Positions 19,348 to 31,065 of a stretch of DNA of 64,000 nt are shown here, piece after piece. Position 1 is the stretch's first letter. Each line of letters opens with the position of its first letter. Under the pieces are notes generated by a model that did not search any database, was not told where the DNA came from, and saw only the letters and a list, made by a program, of their open reading frames with translations. This stretch comes from Methylomonas paludis (lineage in GTDB: Bacteria > Pseudomonadota > Gammaproteobacteria > Methylococcales > Methylomonadaceae). The stretch is taken from assembly GCF_018734325.1 (NCBI RefSeq), contig NZ_CP073754.1, positions 806,001 through 870,000 on the forward strand. The letters are read 5' to 3'. Both the position numbers and the translations under genes were made by a program.

Positions 19348-19488
19348 CTAGAAGTCGACCAACCATATTTTGCCGGATACGGCGTAGGATGTGCTGAACG
19401 CAGTGAAGCGCATCAATCGCGCACCATGCGTCTCCAGAGTCGGCACATCCTCTGGCGCTGCAGTCAAAAGTAAAGCTGGTCACACTAG
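19348..19488. mobile_element. MITE-like element, copy B1 (141 bp)
   Basis: Both ends read CTAG and then an imperfect inverted repeat related to GGTTGACCAACATTACTTTG. Inside, AGGATGTGC (19386-19394) pairs with GCACATCCT (19443-19451). It has no coding capacity. This is the most complete copy of a family found six times in the window. Confidence 0.8.
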
Positions 19489-19548
19489 CCAAGCTATCAA
19501 AATTAACGACTTGGCGCTTGACTAAGCAGGCCCGCAGCCGGAAACAAA

Positions 19549-20769
19549 TTACTCCGCGCTATAATGAGACTCAATATAGCGTTCCACCAACTGATGAAAC
19601 TCAGCGGCGATATTGTCACCTTTTAAGGTCACGGTTTTTACGCCGTCTTCAAATACCGGTGCCACCGGTGACTCACCAGTGCCAGGCAGACTAATTCCGA
19701 TGTTAGCGTTTTTACTTTCGCCGGGGCCGTTTACCACGCAACCCATCACCGCCACTTCCATGTTTTCCACGCCTTTATATTTATTTTTCCAGGTAGGCAT
19801 TTGCTCGCGTAAAAAGGTCTGGATTTCCTGGGCCAGCTTCTGAAAATAATCGCTGGTGGTGCGGCCACAGCCGGGGCAGGCGATTACCATAGGCGTAAAC
19901 GAACGGAAACCCATCGTTTGCAGAATCTCCTGGGCCACAATCACTTCCTTGGTGCGGGCCGCGCCGGGTTCCGGTGTCAGCGAAATACGGATGGTATCGC
20001 CTATGCCTTGCTGCATCAGCACACCCAGTGCTGCCGAAGAAGCCACTATACCTTTCGAACCCATACCGGCTTCAGTCAGGCCCAGATGCAAAGCATAATC
20101 GCAACGGCTGGCCAAATCCTGGTAAATGCTGATCAACTCCTGCACATTGCTGATTTTGCAGGATAAAATAATTTTATTCTTGGCCAGGCCCAATTCCTCG
20201 GCTTTAGCAGCGCTTTCCAGTGCCGACAGCACAATGGCTTCGCGGGTAATGGCCGCCAATTCTTTCGGCGTGGCTAATAAACGGTTTTCGTCCAGCAAGC
20301 GGGTCAGAACCGCCTGATCCAGGCTACCGCCGTTCACACCTATGCGCACCGGCTTGTCATAGCGGCAGGCAAATTCAATCATTTGTTGAAACTGCGGATC
20401 ACGCGCCTTGCCCTTGCCGACATTGCCGGGATTAATCCGGTATTTGGCCAGAGCCTGGGCGCATTCCGGGTATTTTTCCAGTAATTTGTGGCCGTTGAAG
20501 TGAAAATCGCCGATGATAGGTACTGAAAATCCCTGTTGTTCCAGGCGGTTAACAATCTCCGGCACCGCCTTGGCGGCTTCTTCGGTATTAACCGTGATTC
20601 TCACCAACTCAGAGCCGGCGGTAGATAGTTCCATAATCTGTTTTACGCTGCCTGCCACATCGGTAGTATCGGTATTAGTCATGGATTGCACCACAATCGG
20701 CGCGCCGCCGCCGACCTTGATGTTGCCGACCAAAACCTGTTGTGTCTGTTTTCTGGAGCTTATGGACAT
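19549..20769 (-). CDS. ispG: 4-hydroxy-3-methylbut-2-enyl diphosphate synthase (flavodoxin type)
   Basis: It is the [4Fe-4S] enzyme of the MEP isoprenoid pathway that converts MEcPP to HMBPP. Early conserved blocks are [17 protein letters not shown] and, later, [10 protein letters not shown]. Cluster cysteines are in [11 protein letters not shown] and [11 protein letters not shown] chose the ATG giving [11 protein letters not shown] (406 aa), which matches where the family begins; an upstream in-frame Met adds 17 hydrophobic residues that look like untranslated leader. It reads away from the nqr operon. Confidence 0.94.
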   Translation of the reverse strand: MSISSRKQTQQVLVGNIKVGGGAPIVVQSMTNTDTTDVAGSVKQIMELSTAGSELVRITVNTEEAAKAVPEIVNRLEQQGFSVPIIGDFHFNGHKLLEKYPECAQALAKYRINPGNVGKGKARDPQFQQMIEFACRYDKPVRIGVNGGSLDQAVLTRLLDENRLLATPKELAAITREAIVLSALESAAKAEELGLAKNKIILSCKISNVQELISIYQDLASRCDYALHLGLTEAGMGSKGIVASSAALGVLMQQGIGDTIRISLTPEPGAARTKEVIVAQEILQTMGFRSFTPMVIACPGCGRTTSDYFQKLAQEIQTFLREQMPTWKNKYKGVENMEVAVMGCVVNGPGESKNANIGISLPGTGESPVAPVFEDGVKTVTLKGDNIAAEFHQLVERYIESHYSAE

Positions 20770-22431
<1,662 letters not shown>

Positions 22432-23631
22432 ATGTCGGCTAGAGATTTTTTAGATAGCATAGAGCCGCATTTTACAAAAGGTGGCAAGCTGGAAAAGTAT
22501 TACGGCCTCTATGAAATGGTCGATACCTTCATCTATACGCCGTCTGATGTAACTCGCGGCACAACCCACGTTAGAGACGGCAACGATCTGAAACGTACCA
22601 TGACTTTTGTGGTAATTGCCACTTTTTTCTGTATTTTGATGGCTTGGTATAACACCGGCTATCAGGCCAATCTGGCCATGCAGCAATTGGGTGTCGAAAC
22701 CATTAACGGCTGGCGCAGTTGGCCTATGGCCTTGTTCGGCTATAACCCGTACAACCCGTTTTCCTGTGTTGTACACGGCATGTTGTATTTCTTCCCGATC
22801 TACATCACCACCCTGGCAGTAGGCGGCATCTGGGAAGTTCTGTTTGCTACCGTGCGTAAGCACGAAGTCAACGAAGGCTTTCTGGTATCTTCCATGCTGT
22901 ACACCCTGATCCTGCCGGCAGAAATGCCTTTATGGCAGGTTGCTCTGGGTATCTCTTTCGGTATCGTGCTGGGAAAAGAGGTATTCGGCGGTACAGGTAA
23001 AAACTTTCTCAATCCCGCTTTAACCGGCCGGGCCTTTCTGTTCTTCGCCTATCCGGCTTCAATCTCAGGCGACGCCGCCTGGATACCGGTAGACGGATTC
23101 AGTGGTGCAACTGCCTTATCACTGGCTTCGGCGGGTGGTTTGGAAGCCATCAAAAACAGCTTTAGCTGGTTTCAGGCATTCTTCGGCTTCATTCCCGGTT
23201 CCATGGGTGAAACCTCAACCCTGGCTTGTCTGTTAGGTGCGGCATTTTTACTTTACACCAGAGTGGCTTCCTACCGCATTATGGGTGGAGTATTGATCGG
23301 CATGATCAGCGCTTCCACATTGCTGAACATCGTCGGTAGCGATACCAACCCCATGTTTGCCATTCCCTGGTATTGGCATCTGGTGCTGGGCGGTTTTGCT
23401 TTCGGTACCGTCTACATGGCAACTGATCCGGTGTCTGCTGCGGCAACCGATACCGGTAGATGGATATATGGTGGGCTGATCGGCGTGATGATCATCATCA
23501 TCAGGGTTATCAATCCGGCTTTTCCGGAAGGTGTGATGCTGGCAATTCTTTTCTCCAACATGTTTGCGCCATTGATTGATTACTTTGTTGTTCAGGCAAA
23601 TATTAGAAGAAGGATCAAACGTCATGCTTAA
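22432..23631 (+). CDS. nqrB: Na+-translocating NADH:quinone reductase subunit B
   Basis: A membrane subunit with about ten helices that carries covalent FMN and riboflavin and forms part of the Na+ path. The flavinylation motif is SGAT at residues 224-227 (in [12 protein letters not shown]), so FMN should be on T227. [17 protein letters not shown] is also conserved. The length of 399 aa is typical. The start directly follows the nqrA stop, and the end overlaps nqrC by 8 bases. Confidence 0.96.
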   Translation: MSARDFLDSIEPHFTKGGKLEKYYGLYEMVDTFIYTPSDVTRGTTHVRDGNDLKRTMTFVVIATFFCILMAWYNTGYQANLAMQQLGVETINGWRSWPMALFGYNPYNPFSCVVHGMLYFFPIYITTLAVGGIWEVLFATVRKHEVNEGFLVSSMLYTLILPAEMPLWQVALGISFGIVLGKEVFGGTGKNFLNPALTGRAFLFFAYPASISGDAAWIPVDGFSGATALSLASAGGLEAIKNSFSWFQAFFGFIPGSMGETSTLACLLGAAFLLYTRVASYRIMGGVLIGMISASTLLNIVGSDTNPMFAIPWYWHLVLGGFAFGTVYMATDPVSAAATDTGRWIYGGLIGVMIIIIRVINPAFPEGVMLAILFSNMFAPLIDYFVVQANIRRRIKRHA

Positions 23632-24487
23632 CGCCGAGAAAAAAACCTGCAAATATAACGAACAGCTCTGCAAGTATTACGAGCAGTTCAAGGCTTATGC
23701 TCAAGAAATTCTGGCCTTGAGCAATGACAGTCTGAGAAAAACCGTCAATGTTGCATTGGCCTTGTGTTTGGTGTGCGCGGTGTTGGTATCATTAGCCACC
23801 GTGGCCTTGCGGCCGCTGCAAGTGCACAATAAAGCCCTGGATATGAAGAAAAATATCCTGGATGTGGCCAACCTGCTTGATGATACGACTAATATCGATC
23901 AGACATTCAAGGACAGAATCGAAAGCAAACTGGTCGATCTGAAAACCGGCAATTACATCGATACATTGAATGTCGATGAATACGACCAGCGTAAGGCCGC
24001 CAAAGACCCGGAATTGAGCGAAGCTATCCCGCCCGAGAAAGATATCGCCAGTATCCGCGTCAAAGCCAAATACGCCAAAGTGTATCTGGTGAAAAAAGGT
24101 GACCAGTTGCAATCCATCATCCTGCCGGTCAGCGGTTACGGCTTGTGGTCCACCATGTACGGCTTCCTGTCACTGGAGCCGGATGGTCAGACCGTGCAAA
24201 GCATTAACCTGTATGATCAAGCTGAAACTCCGGGCCTGGGCGGTGAGGTGGTAAACCCCATCTGGCGCGGCACATGGAAAGGTAAAAAAGTTTATTCGGA
24301 CAAAGGTGAAGTGGTTTTGGCTCTGGTCAAAGGCGGTGTCGATCCAAGTCGTCCAGATGCCGTCAATAAAGTTGATGGCCTGGCCGGCGCCACTTTAACC
24401 AGTCGTGGTGTCAGCAATCTGATCCAGTATTGGCTGGGTAATGAAGGTTTTGCTGCTTATCTGAACAAAATTAGAACTAACGGTTAG
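23624..24487 (+). CDS. nqrC: Na+-translocating NADH:quinone reductase subunit C
   Basis: One N-terminal membrane helix (about residues 40-63) anchors a periplasmic FMN domain. FMN should be bound to T257 in [10 protein letters not shown]. Most family members have Ser or Thr where this one has Ala (A254). A cytoplasmic lead of about 38 residues ([16 protein letters not shown]...) is longer than usual. I chose the ATG at 23624, which overlaps the nqrB stop by 8 bases; starts further upstream would run deep into nqrB. Length 287 aa. Confidence 0.94.
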   Translation: MLNAEKKTCKYNEQLCKYYEQFKAYAQEILALSNDSLRKTVNVALALCLVCAVLVSLATVALRPLQVHNKALDMKKNILDVANLLDDTTNIDQTFKDRIESKLVDLKTGNYIDTLNVDEYDQRKAAKDPELSEAIPPEKDIASIRVKAKYAKVYLVKKGDQLQSIILPVSGYGLWSTMYGFLSLEPDGQTVQSINLYDQAETPGLGGEVVNPIWRGTWKGKKVYSDKGEVVLALVKGGVDPSRPDAVNKVDGLAGATLTSRGVSNLIQYWLGNEGFAAYLNKIRTNG

Positions 24488-24496
24488 GAGAAAGCT

Positions 24497-25168
24497 ATGG
24501 ATAAAGAAACCAAAAAAGTACTATTCGAACCCTTGGTGGATAACAACCCCATCACCTTACAGGTGTTGGGTGTGTGTTCGGCACTGGCGGTGACTTCACA
24601 AATGTCCACTTCGCTGATCATGGCCTTGGCTCTCACTTCGGTGACAGCCTGTTCCAGTGCCGCGATTAGTTTTGTTAGGGAACATATCCCCGGCAGCATC
24701 CGTATTATTGTGCAAATGATCATCATTGCCTCCTTGGTTATCGTGGTCGATCAGTTATTGCGCGCTTTTGCGTTTGATGTCAGTAAAAAACTATCGGTGT
24801 TCGTTGGTCTGATTATCACCAACTGTATCGTCATGGGGCGTGCAGAAGCCTATGCCATGAAAAATCCACCGCTGCAAAGCTTTTTGGATGGTATCGGCAA
24901 CGGTTTGGGCTACAGCCTGATTCTGGTGCTGGTCGCCACTTTCAGAGAAACCCTGGGTTCCGGCAAATGGTTGGGCTTTGAAGTACTGCCGTTGGTAAAA
25001 GACGGCGGCTGGTATGTGCCTAATGGCTTGATGTTGTTGCCGCCCAGTGCATTTTTCATAATCGGACTGATCATCTGGGGCTTCCGCTCATGGAAACCTA
25101 AACAGGTTGAACAAAACGAGTTTAAAATTCTGCCGATTGCTCATGGCGTGGCAGGAGGGGCCCACTAA
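24497..25168 (+). CDS. nqrD: Na+-translocating NADH:quinone reductase subunit D
   Basis: A six-helix membrane subunit of the Nqr/Rnf D-E family. It begins [20 protein letters not shown], and [21 protein letters not shown] carries the half-helix cysteine that helps bind the intramembrane iron centre with NqrE. At 223 aa it is slightly longer than average. It lies 9 bp behind nqrC, and its TAA overlaps the nqrE ATG by one base. Confidence 0.95.
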   Translation: MDKETKKVLFEPLVDNNPITLQVLGVCSALAVTSQMSTSLIMALALTSVTACSSAAISFVREHIPGSIRIIVQMIIIASLVIVVDQLLRAFAFDVSKKLSVFVGLIITNCIVMGRAEAYAMKNPPLQSFLDGIGNGLGYSLILVLVATFRETLGSGKWLGFEVLPLVKDGGWYVPNGLMLLPPSAFFIIGLIIWGFRSWKPKQVEQNEFKILPIAHGVAGGAH

Positions 25169-25776
25169 TGGAAGCTTATATCAGCTTATTTATTAAAGCC
25201 GTATTCATCGAAAATCTGGCGTTGTCCTTCTTCCTGGGCATGTGTACTTTCTTGGCCGTGTCCAAGAAAATTTCCACAGCTATGGGTTTAGGCATCGCGG
25301 TTATGGTGGTACAAACCCTGACTGTTCCAGCCAATAACTTTATCTATCAAACCCTGTTAAAAGAAGATGCACTGAAATGGCTGGGCATCACTGGTGTGGA
25401 TCTCAGCTTCTTAAGTTTGCTGAGCTGCATCGGTATGATTGCCGCTATCGTGCAAATCCTGGAAATGATCCTCGACAAGTTTTTCCCGGCCCTGTATCAG
25501 GCTCTGGGTATCTTCTTGCCGCTGATCACCGTCAACTGCGCCATCCTGGCTGGTAGTTTGTTCATGATAGAACGTGACTACAACTTCGGTGAAAGTACGG
25601 TCTACGGCATCGGCAGCGGCTTCGGCTGGGCGTTGGCCATTACCGTAATGGCGGGTGTGCGCGAAAAACTTAAATACAGTGATATTCCGGCGGGCTTACA
25701 AGGTCTAGGCATCACTTTTATTACAGCTGGTCTGATGTCTTTGGGCTTCATGGCTTTCTCTGGAATTCAATTATAA
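25168..25776 (+). CDS. nqrE: Na+-translocating NADH:quinone reductase subunit E
   Basis: A six-helix partner of NqrD. Two conserved cysteine-bearing half-helices are visible: [20 protein letters not shown] near the front and [15 protein letters not shown] near residue 120. At 202 aa the length is exact for the family. It is coupled to nqrD by a one-base overlap (TAATG). Confidence 0.96.
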   Translation: MEAYISLFIKAVFIENLALSFFLGMCTFLAVSKKISTAMGLGIAVMVVQTLTVPANNFIYQTLLKEDALKWLGITGVDLSFLSLLSCIGMIAAIVQILEMILDKFFPALYQALGIFLPLITVNCAILAGSLFMIERDYNFGESTVYGIGSGFGWALAITVMAGVREKLKYSDIPAGLQGLGITFITAGLMSLGFMAFSGIQL

Positions 25777-25786
25777 GGGTATCGTA

Positions 25787-27007
25787 ATGCTGGAAATTGC
25801 ATTAGGTGTTATTTTCTTCACGGCTATCGTGATTGCGCTGGTGTTCCTGATCATCGGAGCCAAGAGCAAGCTGGTAGCCTCGGGAGATGTGGAAGTTCTG
25901 ATCAATCATGAAAAGAAAATCCACGTCCCGGTTGGCTCAAAACTTTTAACTGCACTGGCCGAAAACCAGCTGTTTGTCTCCTCTGCTTGCGGCGGCGGCG
26001 GCACTTGCGGACAATGCAAAGTCAAAATTCATAGCGGCGGCGGCGATATTTTGCCCACCGAGTTATCTCACATCAGCAAACGCGAAGCTGCTCACGGCGA
26101 ACGTCTGGCTTGTCAGGTATCCATCAAACAAAATATGGATGTCGAAGTTGAAGACAGCGTATTTGGTGTGAAAAAATGGGAATGCACGGTTAAATCCAAC
26201 GATAACGTGGCTACCTTTATTAAAGAACTGGTGCTGGAATTACCACCAGGAGAAGCCATCAACTATCGGGCCGGCGGTTACATTCAAATCGAATGTCCTC
26301 CGCATATTTCCAAGTATGCCGATATGAATATTGCTGAAGAATATCGGCCGGATTGGGATAATTTTAATCTGTGGCGCTATGTCTCTGAAGTCAAAGAACC
26401 GACTTTGCGGGCCTACTCAATGGCATCCTATCCGGAAGAAAAGGAAATCATGCTCAATGTCCGGATTGCCACACCGCCGCCTAGAGCGCCGGAAGGCACA
26501 CCGCCAGGTATCATGTCATCCTTTATTTTTAACCTGAAGCCAGGTGACAAAGTATTCGTATCAGGACCTTACGGCGAATTTTTCGCCAAAGACACTGATA
26601 ACGAAATGGTCTTCGTCGGCGGTGGTGCAGGTATGGCGCCGATGCGTTCACATATCTTCGACCAATTACGCCGGCTGAAATCCAAACGCAAGATGACATT
26701 CTGGTATGGTGCACGTAGTAAACGTGAAATGTTCTACGTAGAAGATTTCGATATGCTGGCCAAAGAAAACGACAACTTCGAATGGCATGTGGCATTATCC
26801 GATGCCCTACCGGAAGACAACTGGACCGGTTACACAGGCTTTATCCATAATGTCTTGTTTGAAGAGTTCATTAAAAAGCATCCGTCACCTGAAGATTGTG
26901 AATACTACATGTGCGGACCACCAATCATGAACACCTCAGTGATAAACATGCTGATTGCTAACGGTGTCGATCCAGAAAACATCATGCTGGACGACTTTGG
27001 CGGCTAA
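25787..27007 (+). CDS. nqrF: Na+-translocating NADH:quinone reductase subunit F
   Basis: This is the NADH-oxidising subunit. One N-terminal helix (residues 3-24) is followed by a 2Fe-2S ferredoxin domain with C68, C74, C77 and C109. Then come an FAD domain (RAYSMASYP) and an NADH domain ([12 protein letters not shown] and [10 protein letters not shown]). The C-terminus ends in MLDDFGG, as in the family. Length 406 aa. It is the last subunit gene of the operon and is followed by a terminator. Confidence 0.97.
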   Translation: MLEIALGVIFFTAIVIALVFLIIGAKSKLVASGDVEVLINHEKKIHVPVGSKLLTALAENQLFVSSACGGGGTCGQCKVKIHSGGGDILPTELSHISKREAAHGERLACQVSIKQNMDVEVEDSVFGVKKWECTVKSNDNVATFIKELVLELPPGEAINYRAGGYIQIECPPHISKYADMNIAEEYRPDWDNFNLWRYVSEVKEPTLRAYSMASYPEEKEIMLNVRIATPPPRAPEGTPPGIMSSFIFNLKPGDKVFVSGPYGEFFAKDTDNEMVFVGGGAGMAPMRSHIFDQLRRLKSKRKMTFWYGARSKREMFYVEDFDMLAKENDNFEWHVALSDALPEDNWTGYTGFIHNVLFEEFIKKHPSPEDCEYYMCGPPIMNTSVINMLIANGVDPENIMLDDFGG

Positions 27008-27029
27008 GCCGGCTTAAAGCTGACAACAG

Positions 27030-27064
27030 ACGAGGCCTAATCGAATCGATTACGCCTCGTTTTC
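27030..27064 (+). terminator. Terminator of the nqr operon
   Basis: ACGAGGC and GCCTCGT bracket an inner TAATCGA/ATCGATTA palindrome, giving a long hairpin followed by TTTT. It sits 22 bases after nqrF and separates it from nqrM. Confidence 0.8.
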
Positions 27065-27217
27065 TATTTCAGCCGTTAAAAAATCGGGTGCGATGGAAAC
27101 TAAATGTAAAGATCACAGCCTAAGCATTATCACAAAGTCAAACTTTAGCCACAACATCAGCCGCTTTTTGCCTGGCTCCGGCTAGACAAAACCGAATAAA
27201 ATTCACAGGAGAACATC

Positions 27218-27418
27218 ATGGCCTATTTTTTCATCACTTTCTTTGTCATGCTGGCGGTACTGGCTATCATGGCAGTCGGCGTCATCTTTGGTCGTAACGC
27301 CATCAAAGGCTCATGCGGCGGAACCGGCAATTGTATTTGCACAGAAAAATGCGACAAAAGAAAACAGTTGGATGCCCAGCAAGCCGCTGGTGAATCCGAA
27401 CTGAAAGCCAATATTTAA
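27218..27418 (+). CDS. nqrM: Na+-NQR maturation protein NqrM
   Basis: A 66-aa protein with one membrane helix (residues 3-24) and a tail with four cysteines: GSCGGTGNCICTEKCDKRK. This Cys cluster is the NqrM (former DUF539) signature. NqrM is thought to deliver iron for the Cys-bound centre between NqrD and NqrE. A good ribosome site (AGGAGA) precedes the ATG. In many relatives the flavin transferase gene apbE lies between nqrF and nqrM; here that place is empty and a terminator splits the unit. Confidence 0.9.
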   Translation: MAYFFITFFVMLAVLAIMAVGVIFGRNAIKGSCGGTGNCICTEKCDKRKQLDAQQAAGESELKANI

Positions 27419-27444
27419 ACTGATCTGGGCAACATTAGTCAGCT

Positions 27445-27477
27445 AGGGTGGATTCGCCTCAGGCTATCCACCAAAAC
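27445..27477. repeat. Dispersed GTGGATT-type hairpin (copy C2)
   Basis: GGTGGATTCGCC...GGCTATCCACC followed by AAAAC, one arm of the family seen intact at 62428. It lies 16 bp from a CCTCGAT-family copy. Confidence 0.65.
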
Positions 27478-27492
27478 AGCTATCAACTGCTT

Positions 27493-27525
27493 GTAGCCTC
27501 GATGAAACGAAGTGGAATCGAGGCA
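27493..27525. repeat. Short dispersed hairpin, CCTCGAT family (copy 2)
   Basis: GTAG, CCTCGAT (27497-27503), the loop GAAACGAAGTGGA, then ATCGAGG (27517-27523). It matches the consensus shared with the copies near 41869, 60165 and 62179. Confidence 0.8.
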
Positions 27526-27646
27526 TTCACACGTATCATCCGAAGTTGCAAACCAAATTCAATGATGCGTGGTCGGTCATCAATTCCAAAGTCGATAAAC
27601 TTTGGCAAATTAAGCCAAATTAATTTCCCAATGTTGTCTGCCACTC

Positions 27647-28171
27647 ATGCCTCAGCAACTCGCCGCTTTCCTCACTCCGCAAATTCTGGCCTACCTGATA
27701 GGCAGTGTTGGGATATTGGTCGAATGGCGGGCATATTACCAGCCTAATCAACAAAGCTTTCGTTACTGGTCTGCGGCAGGCGCATTACTTTGGGCGGCAC
27801 AATACATACTGTTAGATGCGGTCACTGCCGGTCTGACCATGGCTACTACCGCCTTGCGGACACTAATTTCCGCCGGTAAGTTAAGCCGAACTGGTCGGCA
27901 CGGTTTGGCTATGGTGTTTAGCCTGGTGTTTGGCTTGCTCACCGCGCTGTCCTGGCAGGGTAATATTTCCTTATTACCCGGCTTTGCAGTAATCAATACC
28001 AGCATTGCCCTGTTTTATCTGGATAACCGCAGCATGCGGATAGCGTTATTGGTTTCCAGTCTGGCCTGGATCGCCAACGATTACTGCTGGCAGGCCTGGC
28101 CGGCCCTAATAGCCGAAACCGTGGCCATGTTGATCAACCTCAAAACCATCCGCACCTTGAACAGGGCATAA
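27647..28171 (+). CDS. YgjV-family inner membrane protein
   Basis: A 174-aa hydrophobic protein with about six membrane segments. The layout (AYLIGSVGILVEWRAYYQ at the front, repeated short helices, a Trp-rich end AWIANDYCWQAWPALIAE) resembles the YgjV/bacterial inner membrane protein family. Its function is not known. It stands between repeats and zwf, on the opposite strand to zwf. Confidence 0.65.
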   Translation: MPQQLAAFLTPQILAYLIGSVGILVEWRAYYQPNQQSFRYWSAAGALLWAAQYILLDAVTAGLTMATTALRTLISAGKLSRTGRHGLAMVFSLVFGLLTALSWQGNISLLPGFAVINTSIALFYLDNRSMRIALLVSSLAWIANDYCWQAWPALIAETVAMLINLKTIRTLNRA

Positions 28172-28178
28172 GCTTCAG

Positions 28179-29666
28179 CTACTGATTATCCGGCAGCAGG
28201 GAATTACGCCAGAATTGTCCCTCTTTTTCAAACAGACGCTGGCTTTCAGTCGGCCCCCAGGAGCCGGCCGGATAAGTGGCAATATAGTCCCGCTCAGTGG
28301 CCCAATACTGCAGAATAGGATCGACAATCCGCCAGGCATATTCCACCTCATCAAATCTTAAAAACAGCGAACGGTCACCCTTCATCACGTCCAGCAGCAA
28401 ATCTTCGTAAGCATCAACCTGGCGTTCATCGGCATTACGAAAACTGGCATCAAGACTGGTGGTGCGGGTACGCATTTCCAAACCAGGTTCCTTAACCGTC
28501 ATTTCCATGCGGATACATTCCTCAGGCTGGATACCCAGCAACACCCAATTTGGATTCATACAATCAACAGGCGTATCCCGGAAAAACTGTAAGGGCGGGT
28601 GCCGGAAGCAAATGGAAATACTGGATTGCCCGGCAGCCAAGCGTTTGCCGGTGCGTAAATAAAACGGTACCCCGCGCCAGCGCCAGTTATCGATCAGAAC
28701 CTTAAGTGCCGCATAGGTTTCCGTGGTACTGTCGCCGGGAATATTAGCCTCGTCCAAATAACCGCCGACTTTTTCGCCTTTCACCGTACCCTTGCTGTAT
28801 TGAGCCCGAAAAGCGTGAGCGTGCACCGCCGATTTGGGAATAGGCCGAATCGATTTGAGTACTTTCACTTTTTCATCGCGCAGACCTTCCGCATCCATGG
28901 ATACCGGTGGTTCCATCGCCACCAGCGTCAACAATTGCAGTAAATGGCTTTGCAGCATATCGCGCATGGCCCCGGCGCCATCGTAATATTCACCACGCCC
29001 GCCGATGCCGATATCCTCAGCATGAGTAATCTGAATATGATCAATATAATTTCGGTTCCACAACGGCTCCAGCATCACATTGGCAAAGCGGAATACCAGC
29101 ACATTTTGCACCATGCCTTTACCCAGATAATGATCAATCCGGTAAATCTGCTCCTCGGTTAAATGACGCTCCAGCCGCTTTTGTAAAGCCTTGGCGCTTT
29201 CCAGGTCATAGCCTATGGGTTTTTCAATAATCACCCGCCGCCAGCCGTATTCTTCACTTAATAAAGCCACCAGACTCAAATTCTCAATCACCGTACTAAA
29301 GTCACCTGGACTGATCGCCAGATAAAACGCCATGTTTTTGGAAAACTGCGGCTGATTATTCACATTGGTTGCCAGAGCTTGATAACATTCAGCTTCATCC
29401 AGATTGCCGCGGTGATATTCCAGTCTGGCGCTGAATTTGGCAAAAATAGTTTCATCCAGGCCCTGACCGGATTTTTCAATCAGAAACCGCTTTACTTCTG
29501 CCGTCCAGGTCTGCTTATCCCAGGGCCGTCGGCCAACAGCAATAATTCGAGTATCATCCGGCAGCTTATTTTCCAGTTCCAGATGATAAAAACCCGGAAT
29601 CAGTTTCAATTTAGCCAGATTACCGGTCGCACCGAAAATCACATAAGTACAAGAATCAGTCGTCAT
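28179..29666 (-). CDS. zwf: Glucose-6-phosphate 1-dehydrogenase
   Basis: It oxidises glucose-6-phosphate to 6-phosphogluconolactone. In RuMP-cycle methylotrophs it also feeds formaldehyde oxidation and NADPH supply. The NAD(P) motif is GATGNLAKLKL (about residues 9-19), a variant of GASGDLxxRKL. The substrate site is RIDHYLGKGMVQN (about residue 170). At 495 aa the length is normal. No pgl, gnd or edd gene is adjacent. Confidence 0.95.
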   Translation of the reverse strand: MTTDSCTYVIFGATGNLAKLKLIPGFYHLELENKLPDDTRIIAVGRRPWDKQTWTAEVKRFLIEKSGQGLDETIFAKFSARLEYHRGNLDEAECYQALATNVNNQPQFSKNMAFYLAISPGDFSTVIENLSLVALLSEEYGWRRVIIEKPIGYDLESAKALQKRLERHLTEEQIYRIDHYLGKGMVQNVLVFRFANVMLEPLWNRNYIDHIQITHAEDIGIGGRGEYYDGAGAMRDMLQSHLLQLLTLVAMEPPVSMDAEGLRDEKVKVLKSIRPIPKSAVHAHAFRAQYSKGTVKGEKVGGYLDEANIPGDSTTETYAALKVLIDNWRWRGVPFYLRTGKRLAAGQSSISICFRHPPLQFFRDTPVDCMNPNWVLLGIQPEECIRMEMTVKEPGLEMRTRTTSLDASFRNADERQVDAYEDLLLDVMKGDRSLFLRFDEVEYAWRIVDPILQYWATERDYIATYPAGSWGPTESQRLFEKEGQFWRNSLLPDNQ

Positions 29667-29788
29667 AGATGCTCCTAATCAGCTCATAACCCAAGGGAAA
29701 GTTGAGCATACTGTACTAACAGCGCATTCAGCAAGGTAAATTATTGAAAAATAAAAGCATTATAATAAGTGTGGTTGATGGAAAAATG

Positions 29789-29843
29789 GGGTCAGGTTCA
29801 ATTTCCAAGCATGGTAGCGGCTAAGGATAATTTAACCCGACCC
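29789..29843. repeat. Imperfect inverted repeat, REP-like remnant
   Basis: GGGTCAGGTTCAATT (29789-29803) and AATTTAACCCGACCC (29829-29843) pair at 13 of 15 positions around a 25-base loop. The GGGGTCAGGTT core resembles ends of REP-type elements tied to Y1 transposases in other proteobacteria. Only one copy is in the window. Confidence 0.4.
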
Positions 29844-29907
29844 GAAAGCCACATACTTAAGATAATTAGCAGGGTAGGGCTGGTCACCAAGTACGGTTGA
29901 TAGTGGG

Positions 29908-29940
29908 TAGGGTGGATTCGCCGCAAGGCAATCCGCCGGC
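29908..29940. repeat. Dispersed GTGGATT-type hairpin (copy C3)
   Basis: TAGGGTGGATTCGCCGCAAG, then GCAATCCGCC; the arms GGATT and AATCC are retained. It ends against the queG stop. Confidence 0.65.
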
Positions 29941-29944
29941 TTTG

Positions 29945-31015
29945 CTAAATGCGCTCCTGCAACCGGGTCAAAGCCCAGTCCACATGTTCGCCCACCAAAG
30001 CGTCAGTATTCGCCAGTTTTTCACTCAGCGCCTGCAGGACTTCAGGTTCGGCTCGGCCATTGCCCAGCGCCACAGCGATATTTCGTAACCAGCGCTGATG
30101 ACCAATCCGGCGTATCGCAGAACCTTCGGTTTTTTGCAAAAACTCAGCTTCATCCCAGCCAAACAACTCTAACAAAGTCCGGCTATCCAATTGATAACGC
30201 GGTTTAAAATCGGCTTCCACGCTGAGCTTTGCAAACCGGTTCCACGGGCAGATCAATTGACAATCATCGCAGCCGTAGATGCGGTTCCCCATTAAAGGCC
30301 GCAGCTGTTCCGGAATGCTGCCCTGCAGTTCGATGGTTAAATAGGAAATACATAAACGGGCATCGACTTGATATGGCCCAACGATAGCCTGAGTAGGGCA
30401 AATATCCAGACAGGCTGTACAGTCCCCGCAATGTTGGCTCACCGCCTGATCAGCAGGTAAGGGCAGGTCAGTGTAAAGCTCACCTAAAAAAAACCAGGAG
30501 CCGGCACTGCGATTAAGCAAATTACTGTGTTTGCCTATCCAGCCCAGTCCGGCTTTGGCGGCAATAGCTTTTTCCAGTACCGGCGCACTGTCCACAAACG
30601 CCCGATAGCCAAATTCACCCACCTCGGTGCTGATCTGGTCCGCCAGTTTTTGCAAGCGCCGACGCAATACCTTGTGATAATCACGACCCAGAGCATATCG
30701 GGAAATAAAAGCCGCCGCTTTATCAGTTAACACCGCCCCACTGTCAGGCTGCGGGGTCGGCAGATAATCCAGCCGGGCGCTGATAATACTACGGGTACCG
30801 ATTTCCAGCAGAGCAGGGCGACTGCGTTTCAGACCATGTTTGGCCATATACGCCATTTCACCGTGGAAGCCGGCTGCCAGCCAGTCTTGTAAATATCCCT
30901 CGGCTTCAGTCAAATTGGTATCGCTGATGCCGATTTGCTGAAACCCCAAATCCAGCCCCCACTGCTTAATCTGCTGGGCCAGTTGGTTAAAATCAATATT
31001 GTCGGTAGTGGGCAT
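29945..31015 (-). CDS. queG: Epoxyqueuosine reductase QueG
   Basis: This cobalamin-dependent enzyme makes queuosine in tRNA. Two [4Fe-4S] motifs are present: CGDCTACLDICPTQAI (about residue 195) and CDDCQLICPWN (about residue 250). HEAT-like repeats at the C-terminus end in DWALTRLQERI. The length of 356 aa is typical. It reads away from nnrDE, a queG/yjeF neighbourhood seen in many gammaproteobacteria. Confidence 0.94.
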   Translation of the reverse strand: MPTTDNIDFNQLAQQIKQWGLDLGFQQIGISDTNLTEAEGYLQDWLAAGFHGEMAYMAKHGLKRSRPALLEIGTRSIISARLDYLPTPQPDSGAVLTDKAAAFISRYALGRDYHKVLRRRLQKLADQISTEVGEFGYRAFVDSAPVLEKAIAAKAGLGWIGKHSNLLNRSAGSWFFLGELYTDLPLPADQAVSQHCGDCTACLDICPTQAIVGPYQVDARLCISYLTIELQGSIPEQLRPLMGNRIYGCDDCQLICPWNRFAKLSVEADFKPRYQLDSRTLLELFGWDEAEFLQKTEGSAIRRIGHQRWLRNIAVALGNGRAEPEVLQALSEKLANTDALVGEHVDWALTRLQERI

Positions 31016-31065
31016 GGCGGCTGCAATATAATAGAGAGACTGTCACCATTTTACACAAACCAGCC

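Noticed and set aside
23576-23623. An earlier start for nqrC inside nqrB
   Set aside because: It would overlap nqrB by 56 bases; the ATG at 23624 has the usual short coupling overlap.
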